A stretch of DNA of 38,272 nucleotides from Croceibacterium_A sp966112795 (GCA_966112795.1 CBHWED010000004.1:1-38272); one strand, 5' to 3'. Positions 26,309 through 33,865 are shown, counted from the stretch's first letter. Program-made: numbers and translations. The notes: generated by a model not told the origin, from the letters alone.

Positions 26309-26343
26309 AAAGAAGCCGCCAAGTCCCGAGGGAGACTGGCGGC
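26309..26343 (-). terminator. Intrinsic terminator in the nirB leader
   Basis: Minus strand GCCGCC-A-GTC...GAC-TT-GGCGGC followed by TTCTTT, ending about 25 bases before the nirB start. Its 5' arm (GCCGCC) is shared with the 3' arm of hairpin P2, so both cannot form together. It is an attenuator, not an operon end. Confidence 0.75.
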
Positions 26344-26403
26344 GCCGTTGCCACGCTGTGATTGCTGTCGGCGGACCGGTTGCCTTCGCCCTCCATTGGG
26401 CGA
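26309..26403 (-). promoter_or_regulatory. NasT (ANTAR) antitermination leader of nirB
   Basis: Two hairpins with six-base loops. P1 (26386-26403): TCGCCC-AATGGA-GGGCGA. P2 (26339-26354): GTGGC-AACGGC-GCCGC. Both loops have A at position 1 and G at position 4, the known hallmark of ANTAR-protein RNA targets (AmiR, NasR, EutV class). P2 overlaps the terminator at 26309-26343. Free NasT would stabilise P1-P2 and let RNA polymerase read into nirB; NasS without nitrate would hold NasT back. The same design precedes the transporter gene. Confidence 0.8.
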
Positions 26404-26422
26404 GCCGTTCCGCTTGCCGACT

Positions 26423-26451
26423 AGATAACCGATTCTAGCGCAAAGCGGCAA
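26423..26451 (-). promoter_or_regulatory. Candidate promoter of the nirB operon
   Basis: TTGCCG (26446-26451), 17 bases, TTATCT (26423-26428) on the minus strand. It sits 8 bases after the TTGCNNNGCAGCA element; the transporter gene has the same geometry (29210-29238). The -10 is poor, so an activator is likely needed. Confidence 0.4.
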
Positions 26452-26459
26452 GCACTATA

Positions 26460-26472
26460 TTGCAGTGCAGCA
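26460..26472. promoter_or_regulatory. Conserved element TTGCAGTGCAGCA before the nirB promoter
   Basis: Matches TTGCNNNGCAGCA found also at 29247-29259 and, inverted, at 31107-31119. It lies exactly 24 bases from the conserved GAATCGGTTA of the leader, as in the transporter gene. Candidate activator site; the binding protein is not identified. Confidence 0.55.
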
Positions 26473-26489
26473 TTTTAGGGCAGCGGTGC

Positions 26490-27710
26490 TCAAAAGTTGA
26501 CCTCGGCCTGCAACCAGGCCTTCTCGGTATCCACCGCGAACACGTTTGCGTTGTAATTCGCATACTTGGCCAGCAGCGAAACCGGCCCGAGCTTGAAGCC
26601 GAGCGAGGCGTCCCACTCGCTGCCGTAGTCGAGCCCGCCGAAGTCGCTGTCGAACTCGTGGTAGGTCAGGTCGGCCTTGAAGCCGGGCAGGAACGGCACG
26701 CCGAACGTGGTGCCGAGCGTGCCGTAGTAGTCGCGCAGCCCGGTGTTGGGCGTGGTCAGGAACAGGTCGGCCCAGCCGTTGAACACATGCAGCGTCGCCA
26801 GCGGGGTCTGGAACGCGGCGACGCCGTGATCGCTGCCGAGCTCCTCGTAACCGGCGGTCAGCGCGAAGCCGAACATGCCGACGCCGGCCTGGAGGTTGAT
26901 GTAGTCGGCATCGTAGGCGGTCGGGTTGTCGCCGTAATCGGACTGGGTCGCGTAGCTCGCCAGCGCGTTGAGCTTGCCGATCGCCGGGACCTCGAGCGCG
27001 GCGGTCGCATAGACGCCATAAGTCTGGCTCGAGAACGCCACTCGGGTGTCGTAGTCGATCAGGTAGGCGAAGGCCTTGGCATCGACCACCGGCAGGTCGA
27101 CCCCGCCGTTGAGGAACACGAAATCGCCGTCGTAGTGCTCGTTCGGGCTGTCGACCCCGAACACCGTGCGTTGCGAGATCGCGTAGCTCCCGTCGAGCAC
27201 GACCCGCCCGAATTTGGCCTGCCCGCGCACCGCGTCGTAGGTCTGCTCGTTCTGCCGCCAGCCGACGTTGCCGACGAAGCGCGCGTTGTCGAGGATGATC
27301 CGCTGGCGGCCGAGCGTGACCCCGGTGCCGTCCTTGAGATAGCCGACCTGCAGCCGGTTGAGCTCGAGGTTCTCGGGATCGGACACCGTCGGGAACGGCT
27401 CGGTGCCGTTGCCCGGCAGCGTGTCGTTGTAATCGTCGACGAGCGCGAGAGTGCCTTCGCCTTCGACCAGGGCAAAGAAGCCGTGGCCCTTGATCTCGAC
27501 GCCCGCGCGGGCCCGAAAGGTCAGCGCGTCGGCCTGGTCCGGAAAGCTGTCCTGGTCGACCGTCTCGTAGCGCAGCCGCGCGGCGATCTGCGGATCGAGC
27601 GTGATCCCGTTGCCGATCGGAATGGCCGGCAGGACGTCCTGCGCGGCGGCCGGAGCGGCGAACGCGCCGGCCAATGCAGGGCCGAGCAGCGCAAGTCGTA
27701 AGTTCCTCAT
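26490..27710 (-). CDS. Outer-membrane beta-barrel protein, alginate-export-like porin
   Basis: 406 aa. Signal peptide MRNLRLALLGPALAGAFAAPAAA, cleavage before QDVLPAI. Alternating aromatic/polar strands run throughout (LRYETVDQ, FRARAGVEI, GVTLGRQRIILD, WRQNEQTYDAVRGQ) and the protein ends in Phe (LQAEVNF), as outer-membrane barrels do. The FVGNVGWRQNEQTYDA segment resembles the alginate-export barrel family. It lies between the nitrate transporter (upstream) and the nirB leader, on the same strand, so it may carry nitrate or another small solute across the outer membrane; that role is inferred from position. The transporter gene ends 121 bases before it, with a GC hairpin between them. Confidence 0.7.
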   Translation of the reverse strand: MRNLRLALLGPALAGAFAAPAAAQDVLPAIPIGNGITLDPQIAARLRYETVDQDSFPDQADALTFRARAGVEIKGHGFFALVEGEGTLALVDDYNDTLPGNGTEPFPTVSDPENLELNRLQVGYLKDGTGVTLGRQRIILDNARFVGNVGWRQNEQTYDAVRGQAKFGRVVLDGSYAISQRTVFGVDSPNEHYDGDFVFLNGGVDLPVVDAKAFAYLIDYDTRVAFSSQTYGVYATAALEVPAIGKLNALASYATQSDYGDNPTAYDADYINLQAGVGMFGFALTAGYEELGSDHGVAAFQTPLATLHVFNGWADLFLTTPNTGLRDYYGTLGTTFGVPFLPGFKADLTYHEFDSDFGGLDYGSEWDASLGFKLGPVSLLAKYANYNANVFAVDTEKAWLQAEVNF

Positions 27711-27800
27711 CTGGTTCCCCCTTGGGCCTGCGGCCTGTAGCCTCTTCGCATCCCCTTGGGCATCCGTATTGCGCCCCGCTCTTCCGGCGGGTGGCGGGTA

Positions 27801-27824
27801 GGGAGCGGACCTTGGCCCGCTCCC
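27801..27824 (-). terminator. Hairpin between transporter and porin genes
   Basis: GGGAGCGG-N8-CCGCTCCC, eight-base stem, 8 bases after the transporter stop. There is no T-tract on the minus strand. It may lower or stabilise parts of the transcript rather than end it. Confidence 0.4.
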
Positions 27825-27831
27825 CGGTCGA

Positions 27832-29064
27832 TCAAATCCGCGCGGTGGCCAGCTCGGCGCCCCAGGTCGAGCGCCAGCGGCCCTTGACCAGCGTCAGGCT
27901 GGCCAGCGCCACGACGGCGAGCCCGGCGAAGATCAGGAAGCCCGCCGAAGCGCTGCCCGTATACTTCTGGGCAAAGCCGAGCGACGAGGCGAGGTAGAAC
28001 CCGCCGACGCCGCCGGCAAAGCCGACCAGCCCGGTCATCACGCCGATCTCGCTGCCGAAGCGCTGCGGCACGAGCTGGAACACCGCGCCGTTGCCGATGC
28101 CGAGCGTGGCCATGACCAGCATGAACAGCGCCACCGCGATCGGCAGTGAGGTCGGGCCCATGCTGATCGCCGCGAGGAGCAGCGCGGCGCCGGTATAGAC
28201 GAAGGTCAGCGTGCGCGTGCCGCCGAAGCGGTCGGCCAGCGCGCCGCCGAGCGGACGGACCAGCGAGCCCATGAACACGCAGGCCGCGGTGTAGTAGCCG
28301 GCGACCACCGGGGTCAGCGCGAAGTTGTCGGTGTACCAGATCGACAGCGAGTTCGAGAGCCCGACGAAGCCGCCGAAGCTGACGCTGTAGAACAGCATGA
28401 ACCACCACGCGTCCTGGTGCTTGAGCACGTCGCCGTAGGCCGAAAGCGGCTTCGGCGCGGGCTGGTTCGGGCTGTCCTTGGCGAGGACCTGGTAAACGAC
28501 GAAGATCACGACGAGCGGGATCACCGCGAGGCCGAGCACCGCGTTCCAGCCGAACAGCTTGGCGAGGATCGGGGCGAACAGCGCGGCGAGCACGGTGCCC
28601 GAGTTGCCCATGCCGGCGATGCCCATCGCCTTGCCCTGGTGTTCGGGCGGATACCACCGGCTCGCCAGCGGCAGCGCGACGGCGAAGCTGGCCCCGGCAA
28701 AGCCGAGGATCACGCCGAGCGCGAGCGTGCCGGCGAAGCTGTCGACCCCGTACCACCAGCCGACCAGCAGGCCGCCGATGACGATCAGCTGGTTGAGCGT
28801 GCCGGTCAGCTTCTGCCCGATGCGATCGCCGAGCAGCCCGTTGATGATCCGCAGCACCGCGCCGGCGAGCGTCGGCACCGCCACCATCAGCCCCTTCTCC
28901 GCCGGATCGAGCCCGAGCTCGGCGGAAATGATCGGCGCGAGCGGCCCGAGCATGACCCAGACCATGAACGAGACATCGAAATAGAGAAACGCCGCGAGCA
29001 GCGTCGGCGTGTGGCCCGATTGCCAGAAGCCCTTGCTCTCCGGCTCAGGCAGGGATGCGGTCAT
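27832..29064 (-). CDS. Nitrate/nitrite MFS transporter (NarK/NNP family)
   Basis: 410 aa from ATG at 29064, preceded by GAAGGGGA. The in-frame extension to 29196 runs through the leader hairpins and is rejected. It has about 12 membrane helices. The NNP signatures are visible: the first Gly-rich motif GFAGASFAVALPLASRWYPP followed by GKAMGIAGMGNSGT, and the second, in the C-terminal half, GFAGGVGGFYLASSLG. It imports nitrate (or exchanges it with nitrite) across the inner membrane. It is followed by the porin gene and preceded by its own NasT-type leader, so uptake and reduction share one control mechanism. Confidence 0.92.
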   Translation of the reverse strand: MTASLPEPESKGFWQSGHTPTLLAAFLYFDVSFMVWVMLGPLAPIISAELGLDPAEKGLMVAVPTLAGAVLRIINGLLGDRIGQKLTGTLNQLIVIGGLLVGWWYGVDSFAGTLALGVILGFAGASFAVALPLASRWYPPEHQGKAMGIAGMGNSGTVLAALFAPILAKLFGWNAVLGLAVIPLVVIFVVYQVLAKDSPNQPAPKPLSAYGDVLKHQDAWWFMLFYSVSFGGFVGLSNSLSIWYTDNFALTPVVAGYYTAACVFMGSLVRPLGGALADRFGGTRTLTFVYTGAALLLAAISMGPTSLPIAVALFMLVMATLGIGNGAVFQLVPQRFGSEIGVMTGLVGFAGGVGGFYLASSLGFAQKYTGSASAGFLIFAGLAVVALASLTLVKGRWRSTWGAELATARI

Positions 29065-29094
29065 CGATGGTCCCCTTCGCTGGCGGACAACGCG

Positions 29095-29137
29095 AAAAAG
29101 CCGCCTCGACTTGGTCCTGCGGACCAGATCGGGCGGC
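29095..29137 (-). terminator. Intrinsic terminator in the nitrate-transporter leader
   Basis: Minus strand GCCGCC, CGA, TGGTCC-GCA-GGACCA, TCG, GGCGGC followed by TTTTT: a long strong hairpin with a good T-tract, 30 bases before the ATG at 29064. Its 5' arm overlaps hairpin P2. Confidence 0.85.
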
Positions 29138-29194
29138 TTCGTTGCCACGCTGATTGTGAAAAGCTCGAGGCCTGTCGCTCCCGCCGATGGAAGC
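29095..29194 (-). promoter_or_regulatory. NasT (ANTAR) antitermination leader of the nitrate transporter
   Basis: P1 (29177-29194): GCTTCC-ATCGGC-GGGAGC (one G-T pair). P2 (29133-29148): GTGGC-AACGAA-GCCGC. Both loops are six bases with A1 and G4, as expected for ANTAR targets. P2 and the block CAATCA...GCGTGGCAACG are shared with the nirB leader; P1 differs in sequence but keeps the loop rule. P2 shares GCCGC with the terminator at 29095-29137. Confidence 0.82.
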
Positions 29195-29209
29195 ACCTCG
29201 TCGCCGGCT

Positions 29210-29238
29210 AGCTAACCGATTCGCTGCGGCGCCGTAAA
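29210..29238 (-). promoter_or_regulatory. Candidate promoter of the nitrate transporter
   Basis: TTTACG (29233-29238), 17 bases, TTAGCT (29210-29215) on the minus strand. Same position relative to the upstream element and the leader as the nirB candidate. Weak -10. Confidence 0.4.
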
Positions 29239-29246
29239 GCCTCTTT

Positions 29247-29259
29247 TTGCGATGCAGCA
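29247..29259. promoter_or_regulatory. Conserved element TTGCGATGCAGCA before the transporter promoter
   Basis: Second copy of TTGCNNNGCAGCA, within a longer palindrome TTTTTGC-N6-GCAAAAA. It starts right after the nasS stop and lies 8 bases from the -35 candidate. Confidence 0.55.
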
Positions 29260-29269
29260 AAAATTGTGC

Positions 29270-30478
29270 TCATGCGAAGGAGGCGATGTATCCCTCAATG
29301 TCGTCCGGATCGAAGCTGCGCCCGTCGAAAAAGCTGTTGTTCGCCAAGACCATGGCGCCCTGTTGTGCGGTTACCGCGGTCGGCCGGGCGAGACTGCCCT
29401 CGACCTTGGAGCTCGCGCCGGGCAGCAAGTCGCCGGTTCCGGCGAGCGCGCTGCGGTAGACGTCGGGGCGGAACACCCGCGCGGCCGCTTCGGCATCCGC
29501 GGGTGAGTACGGCAGATGGTCCCAGCGCACGAGCTGGGTGTAGAGCCACTCGGCCTGGCTGACCCACGGGAAGTTGGCCGCCTCGCGGTGCTGGAACATG
29601 AAGTCCGGATAATGCACCGGCTCCGCGCCCTGGACGAGCACCAGCCGGTCGGAAATCGCGCCGAGGATCAGCTTCGGGTCGGCGCCGACGTATTCGGGCC
29701 GCGCAAGGATGGCCGCGTTGACCTCCCAGTTGGCCGGGTCGACGAAGTGCGCCCCGGCCTTGCGCATCGCGCGGATCAGCGCCTCGGCAGCGGGCCGGCG
29801 CGCCTCGAGCACCGGCGCACGGAAGGCGAGCACTTTCTCGACCCCGCGGCGCCAGATCTGCGCGGTCGCGAGCACGATCACGCCGACGCCGCGGGCCACC
29901 GCGGCGCTGTTCCACGGTTCGCCGACGCAGGCGCCGTCGATCTCGCCGGTCTCCATCGCGTCGGCGACGAACGGCGGCGCGACGGTGACGATCTCGACGT
30001 CCTCGTCGGGCCTGATGCCCGAGGCGGCGAGCCAGTAGCGCAGCTTGTAGCTGTGGCTCGAATAGCGGTGGACCACGCCGAGGTGCAGCCGCCTGCCGGC
30101 TGCCTTGCGCACGCGCACTTCCTCGGCCAGCGCCGCACCGAGCGCTTTGGGATCGGCCAGCTTGCCCGGCTCGGCGACTTTCGCGGCGAGCTCAGGGGTC
30201 ATCGTGATCGCGTTGCCGTTGAGCCCGAGCACGAACGGCGCCGCGAGCGGCTGCGCCGGGCGCCCGCGACCGAGCGTGGTGGCGATCGCCAGCGGCGCGA
30301 TCATGTGCGCCGCGTCGCTGTGGCCGTAGAGCAGGCGGTCGAGCACCGTCGCCCAGCTCACGTCGCGCTGGAAGCTGAGCGCAAGGCCCTCCTCCTCGGC
30401 GAACCCGTGCTCGTGCGCGAGGATCGGCAGGCAGGCATCGACCAGCGGCAGGAAGCCGATCGTGAGTGTCTCGGTCAT
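29270..30478 (-). CDS. nasS: Nitrate sensor NasS (NrtA-like, cytoplasmic)
   Basis: 402 aa. It resembles the nitrate-binding proteins NrtA/NasF (LTIGFLPLVDACLPILAHEHGFAEEEGL, VSWATVLDRLLYGHSDAAHM, GNAITM, VVHRYSSHSYKLRYWLAASG, GEIDGACVGEPWN) but has no signal peptide or lipobox, so it stays in the cytoplasm. In NasS-NasT systems, NasS binds NasT when nitrate is absent and releases it when nitrate or nitrite binds. The ATG overlaps the nasT stop in ATGA, giving a coupled pair. The gene ends just before the operator and leader of the transporter gene. Confidence 0.9.
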   Translation of the reverse strand: MTETLTIGFLPLVDACLPILAHEHGFAEEEGLALSFQRDVSWATVLDRLLYGHSDAAHMIAPLAIATTLGRGRPAQPLAAPFVLGLNGNAITMTPELAAKVAEPGKLADPKALGAALAEEVRVRKAAGRRLHLGVVHRYSSHSYKLRYWLAASGIRPDEDVEIVTVAPPFVADAMETGEIDGACVGEPWNSAAVARGVGVIVLATAQIWRRGVEKVLAFRAPVLEARRPAAEALIRAMRKAGAHFVDPANWEVNAAILARPEYVGADPKLILGAISDRLVLVQGAEPVHYPDFMFQHREAANFPWVSQAEWLYTQLVRWDHLPYSPADAEAAARVFRPDVYRSALAGTGDLLPGASSKVEGSLARPTAVTAQQGAMVLANNSFFDGRSFDPDDIEGYIASFA

Positions 30479-31068
30479 CCCGCCCTCTCTCCCTCTGGCC
30501 CCAAAAGGTCGTGTGCGGTCACCACCGCTTCGGCAATCTCGGCGATGCGTCGGTTCGAGCTCATCGCCTTGCGGCGCAGCTCGGCATAGGCTTCGGGCTC
30601 GGTCACGCCCTTGCTCTGCATCAGGATACGCTTGGCCTTGTCGACGGTCTCGCGCTCGGCGAGCTTGCCCTGGGCCTCGGCGAGGTCGGTCTGCAGCCGC
30701 GCGAAGGCATTGAATCGCCGCACCGCGAGGTCGAGCAGCGGACGGATGCGGTGCGCCGCGAGCCCGTCGACGACATAGGCCGAAACCCCGGCGTCGATCG
30801 ACGCGGCGATCGCGTCGTCGTCGCTCTCGTCGACGAACATCGCGATCGGCCGCGCGAGCACGCGGCTGACCGCGAAATACTCCTCGAGCACGTCGCGCGA
30901 CGGGTTGCCGAGATCAATCAGGACGATGTCGGGCCCGATCTCCTCGATCCGCGCGAGCAGCCCGCGGCGCTCGGTGAGGACGAAAATCTGGCAGTCGGGA
31001 ATCTGCGCGAGCCCTTCCTCGATGATAGTCGCGCGCGTGGCGCTTTCATCGACGATGGCGATCCTCAT
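30475..31068 (-). CDS. nasT: ANTAR-domain transcription antiterminator NasT
   Basis: 197 aa from ATG at 31068 (MRIAIVDESATRATIIEEGL). Residues 1-120 form a receiver-like domain (acidic VDE at 6-8, Asp52 in IVLIDLG). A helical linker (LQTDLAEAQGKLAERETVDKA) leads to the ANTAR RNA-binding domain (AKRILMQSKGVTEPEAYAEL followed by RRKAMSSNRRIAEIAEAVV). It would bind the paired hairpins in the nirB and transporter leaders and prevent termination. The ORF could start at 31119, but that start has no ribosome site and lies in the promoter region. No Shine-Dalgarno is visible before 31068 either; a -10-like TGCAAT lies 9 bases away, so the mRNA may be nearly leaderless. Confidence 0.93.
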   Translation of the reverse strand: MRIAIVDESATRATIIEEGLAQIPDCQIFVLTERRGLLARIEEIGPDIVLIDLGNPSRDVLEEYFAVSRVLARPIAMFVDESDDDAIAASIDAGVSAYVVDGLAAHRIRPLLDLAVRRFNAFARLQTDLAEAQGKLAERETVDKAKRILMQSKGVTEPEAYAELRRKAMSSNRRIAEIAEAVVTAHDLLGPEGERAG

Positions 31069-31078
31069 GCCGCGCGTA

Positions 31079-31091
31079 TTGCACTGCACAA
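31079..31091. promoter_or_regulatory. Element TTGCACTGCACAA at the nasT promoter
   Basis: Variant of TTGCNNNGCA overlapping the candidate nasT -10 (31078-31083). In this position a bound protein would block transcription, unlike the upstream-placed copies at the other two genes. Confidence 0.4.
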
Positions 31092-31106
31092 TATCGGCTT
31101 GGCAAG

Positions 31107-31119
31107 TGCTGCGATGCAA
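31107..31119. promoter_or_regulatory. Element TTGCATCGCAGCA (minus strand) upstream of nasT
   Basis: Third full match to TTGCNNNGCAGCA, here read on the minus strand, directly before a -35-like CTTGCCA. Confidence 0.5.
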
Positions 31120-31149
31120 TATGGCGGGAGGCCGCCCCCCGCCGATACG

Positions 31150-33651
31150 TCAGAAGTCGTATTGCACGGTAAGGCCGACCTCGCGCGGGCGCCCCATCAC
31201 TTCGCCCAGCGCGGAACGCGCCGGTTCGGCCAGCCCCACGGGCGCCCCCGCATCCCAGAACCCACCGCCGAAGCGTTGGGCGTAAGTCGCGTAAGTCTCG
31301 TCGAGCAGGTTGTTGGCGAACAGCGTGAGCGACACCGCGCCGTCGTTGGGCACGAAGCGGATGCGCGCGTTGACGATGCCGTAATCGTCCATCCGGAACG
31401 CGGAATCTCCGACCGCCGTCGGGTGCGTCTCCTGCTCGCCGACGTACGCGTAGTTGAGGTTGAACGTCGCCGGGCCGAAACCGAAGTCGGTGTCGTAGGT
31501 GGCGCCGATGTTGAAGCTCGGCGAGGGCGCGTCGGGGAACAGGTTGGGCCCGCTGTTGGCCACCGGATTCTTGACCTCGTAATCGAGAATCGCCCCGGAG
31601 GCGTCGATCGTGAACTCGTCGGTCACGGCGATCTGCATGTCGAGCTCGCCGCCCCAGATGTCGACGTCGCCCGAATCGACGATGTTGATGGTGAAGCCCA
31701 CGGTCGGGCAGCTGCCCGATCCCGGCGCGCACGGTACCTGCCGCGCGGCCTGGCGGTTGGTGTACTTCATGTAGAACAGCGTCGGGTTGAAGCGCACGCG
31801 GTTGCCGAACAGCATCATGCGCGAGCCGACCTCGAAGTTCTGCACCTCTTCGGGCGGGATCGGCTCGATCACCGCGCTCTGGTTCTCGCCAGTGGCGTTG
31901 TTGCCGGTAGGCGGAAATCCCGTGAAGCTCTGGATGGTGTAGCTGTAGGTGCCCGCCTTGTACGCCTTGGACACCGTTGCATAGGCCATGATCTCGGGCG
32001 TGATGTCGTAGTCGATGGTCGCCCGGTAATCGATCTGCTCGAAGCTCGCGTCGTCGCGCACCGTGGTCGAATTGGTCCCCGGCACAACCTTGAACGCCCC
32101 CGGCGCGCCGTTCGGCAGGAACTCGGCGTAGCGCCGCTGCATGTAGTCCTTCTTGTCGTGCGAGTAGCGCAGGCCGCCGGTCAGATCGAGCGAGGGCGTG
32201 ACGTGCCAGGTGGCGTTCGCGAAGATCCCGATCGAGTCGGATTTCTGCCTGGTGAAAGTGTCCGCCGTGCGGAACAGGCCCGCATCGGTATTGCCGCGTG
32301 CTTGTTGGCTCGTGTAGTCGCTCGTCCCGCGACGGTTGATCACGTAGTTCGGCGCTTGCGAGCTCTCGAAGAAATAGTTGCCGCCGGTGACGAAGTCGAC
32401 CGCGTCGGCGAACAGCGTCGTGTTGAGCTGGGCCTCGCTGTAGATCACCTCGGACTCGATGTCGTCGCGGCGATACTCCATGCCGAGCAGCTGGTAGTCG
32501 CTGACCCCTTCGTGATCGAGCTTCGACACCCCGGTGACGGTGCTCAGGGTGACGTTGTCGCCGAGCGGGGTCTCGGTGGTCAGGTCGGCCTGCCAGTACG
32601 TGTTGTTGTTGAACTGGCGGCAGGCGTCGTCGTAGTCGGGGTCGAAGTCGTCCAGCAGGCACAGATCGGGGGCGCGGAACCGATCGCCCGTCACAATTCG
32701 CGGATCGTTGTAGGCCGCGAGGGGCGCCTGGCCCGCCGCCTTGAAGGAATCGCTGATCCAGTCGCCGTAGTTGCCCTCGATGACCCCCTCGAGAGGCCGG
32801 CCTTGGTCGTCGCGCATGTCGAACTCGCGGAACACCAGCGGCGTCCCGTCGGCCTTCGAATCGCTGTACAGGAACGCCAGCGTCGCGCTGCCGCCCGCGG
32901 CCGGCTCCCACCGCAGGACCGCACGGCCGATCACATCCTCGGTGCTGCCGAGCTCCTGCGTGCCGCGCGTGACGTAGCCGTCTTCGGCCAGGTAGGCGCC
33001 CTGCATGCGCAGCGCGAGCGTGTCGGTCAGCGGCACGTTGAGCATGCCGACCACGTCGGTCCGGTCGAAGTTGCCCACGGTCCCGCGCACGTACCCTTCG
33101 AGCTCGTCGTCGGGCTGCTTCGAGAAGATGCGGATCGCGCCGCCGGTCGAATTGCGCCCGAACAGCGTGCCTTGCGGTCCGCGCAGCACCTCGATGCGGT
33201 CGATGTCGAGCACGCGCAGCACCGAGCCGCTGGTGCGCGGCACGTAGACTCCGTCGATGTAGAGGCCGACGCCGCGTTCGCCCGTCGCGCCGCCGCCGCC
33301 CGAGATACCGCGGATGGTGAAGTTGGGGATGTTGTTGCCGTTGCCGCGCGAGGCCGAGATCGACAGGTTGGGCGTGAACACGGCGAGGTCCTGGAGGTCC
33401 TCGATCCCCTTCGCGGCAACCATTTCCTGGGTCATCGCCACGACCGAAAGCGGCGTGTCCTGGAGATTGGTCACGCGCCGTTCCGCGGTTACGACGATTT
33501 CCCCGAGGCGGTCTTGCGAACTCTCGTCGGCTGGCGGATCGGCGGGTGCGCCGGTTTCCTGGGCGTTGGCCGATCCTGCGGCCAGCGCGATCGCGGCCGC
33601 CCCGGCAAGCGCAGCCATCCGCAAACGCGCAACGGCAGAGCATTCGCTCAT
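31150..33651 (-). CDS. TonB-dependent outer-membrane receptor
   Basis: 833 aa from ATG at 33651, which has GGGGGAG 6 bases upstream; the longer frame to 33681 is not needed. Signal peptide to about residue 30 (SANA-QETG). TonB box EIVVTA (51-56). Plug domain with NFTIRGISGGGG, GVGLYIDGVYVPR and the conserved IEVLRGPQGTLFGRNSTGGAI. The barrel ends in VGLTVQYDF with terminal Phe. This plug style is the sphingomonad receptor type used for many carbon compounds, so the ligand cannot be named. It is divergent from the MarR gene, with the operator palindrome 33719-33734 in its promoter. Two Cys-containing stretches (LCLLDDF...DDACRQF and QVPCAPGSGSCPT) may form disulfide loops. Confidence 0.93.
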   Translation of the reverse strand: MSECSAVARLRMAALAGAAAIALAAGSANAQETGAPADPPADESSQDRLGEIVVTAERRVTNLQDTPLSVVAMTQEMVAAKGIEDLQDLAVFTPNLSISASRGNGNNIPNFTIRGISGGGGATGERGVGLYIDGVYVPRTSGSVLRVLDIDRIEVLRGPQGTLFGRNSTGGAIRIFSKQPDDELEGYVRGTVGNFDRTDVVGMLNVPLTDTLALRMQGAYLAEDGYVTRGTQELGSTEDVIGRAVLRWEPAAGGSATLAFLYSDSKADGTPLVFREFDMRDDQGRPLEGVIEGNYGDWISDSFKAAGQAPLAAYNDPRIVTGDRFRAPDLCLLDDFDPDYDDACRQFNNNTYWQADLTTETPLGDNVTLSTVTGVSKLDHEGVSDYQLLGMEYRRDDIESEVIYSEAQLNTTLFADAVDFVTGGNYFFESSQAPNYVINRRGTSDYTSQQARGNTDAGLFRTADTFTRQKSDSIGIFANATWHVTPSLDLTGGLRYSHDKKDYMQRRYAEFLPNGAPGAFKVVPGTNSTTVRDDASFEQIDYRATIDYDITPEIMAYATVSKAYKAGTYSYTIQSFTGFPPTGNNATGENQSAVIEPIPPEEVQNFEVGSRMMLFGNRVRFNPTLFYMKYTNRQAARQVPCAPGSGSCPTVGFTINIVDSGDVDIWGGELDMQIAVTDEFTIDASGAILDYEVKNPVANSGPNLFPDAPSPSFNIGATYDTDFGFGPATFNLNYAYVGEQETHPTAVGDSAFRMDDYGIVNARIRFVPNDGAVSLTLFANNLLDETYATYAQRFGGGFWDAGAPVGLAEPARSALGEVMGRPREVGLTVQYDF

Positions 33652-33718
33652 GTCGGACTCCCCCATGATTGTCTTGGCCAATCTGCCGCGGCCCGAGGGG
33701 GAGGCTATCAGGGCGGAT

Positions 33719-33734
33719 TTGATTGATCAATCAA
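33719..33734. promoter_or_regulatory. Perfect palindrome TTGATTGATCAATCAA, probable MarR operator
   Basis: 16-base perfect palindrome between the TonB receptor and the MarR gene, made of two TTGATNNATCAA sites offset by 4 bases. On the minus strand TTGATT could also be the receptor's -35. A third site lies at 34427-34438. Confidence 0.75.
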
Positions 33735-33865
33735 CTTGTTTGGAACCCGGCTGTGGCATAGAGGCGGTGCGTGGAAGGTGGACGGCTGCCGCCCCGGGCT
33801 TGCGCCCGCGGGGCGGAACGCGGCATCACTGCAATAAACCCGATCGGGCGGGGGCCCTTGGCCGT

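Noticed and set aside
26284..26451. N-terminal extension of nirB
   Set aside because: It would translate the antitermination hairpins and terminator; the GTG at 26283 has a ribosome-binding site.
26420..26475. FNR or CRP box before nirB
   Set aside because: No TTGAT-N4-ATCAA or TGTGA-N6-TCACA; the shared element is TTGCNNNGCAGCA instead.
29065..29196. N-terminal extension of the nitrate transporter
   Set aside because: It overlaps the leader hairpins and lacks membrane-protein character; the ATG at 29064 has a good ribosome-binding site.
31101..31122. Sigma-54 promoter near nasT
   Set aside because: A GG...GC pair is present but the spacing is wrong for -24/-12 elements.
33314..33865. Upstream extension of the MarR gene
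   Set aside because: It runs antisense to the TonB receptor and across the operator; MarR homology begins only after 33866.
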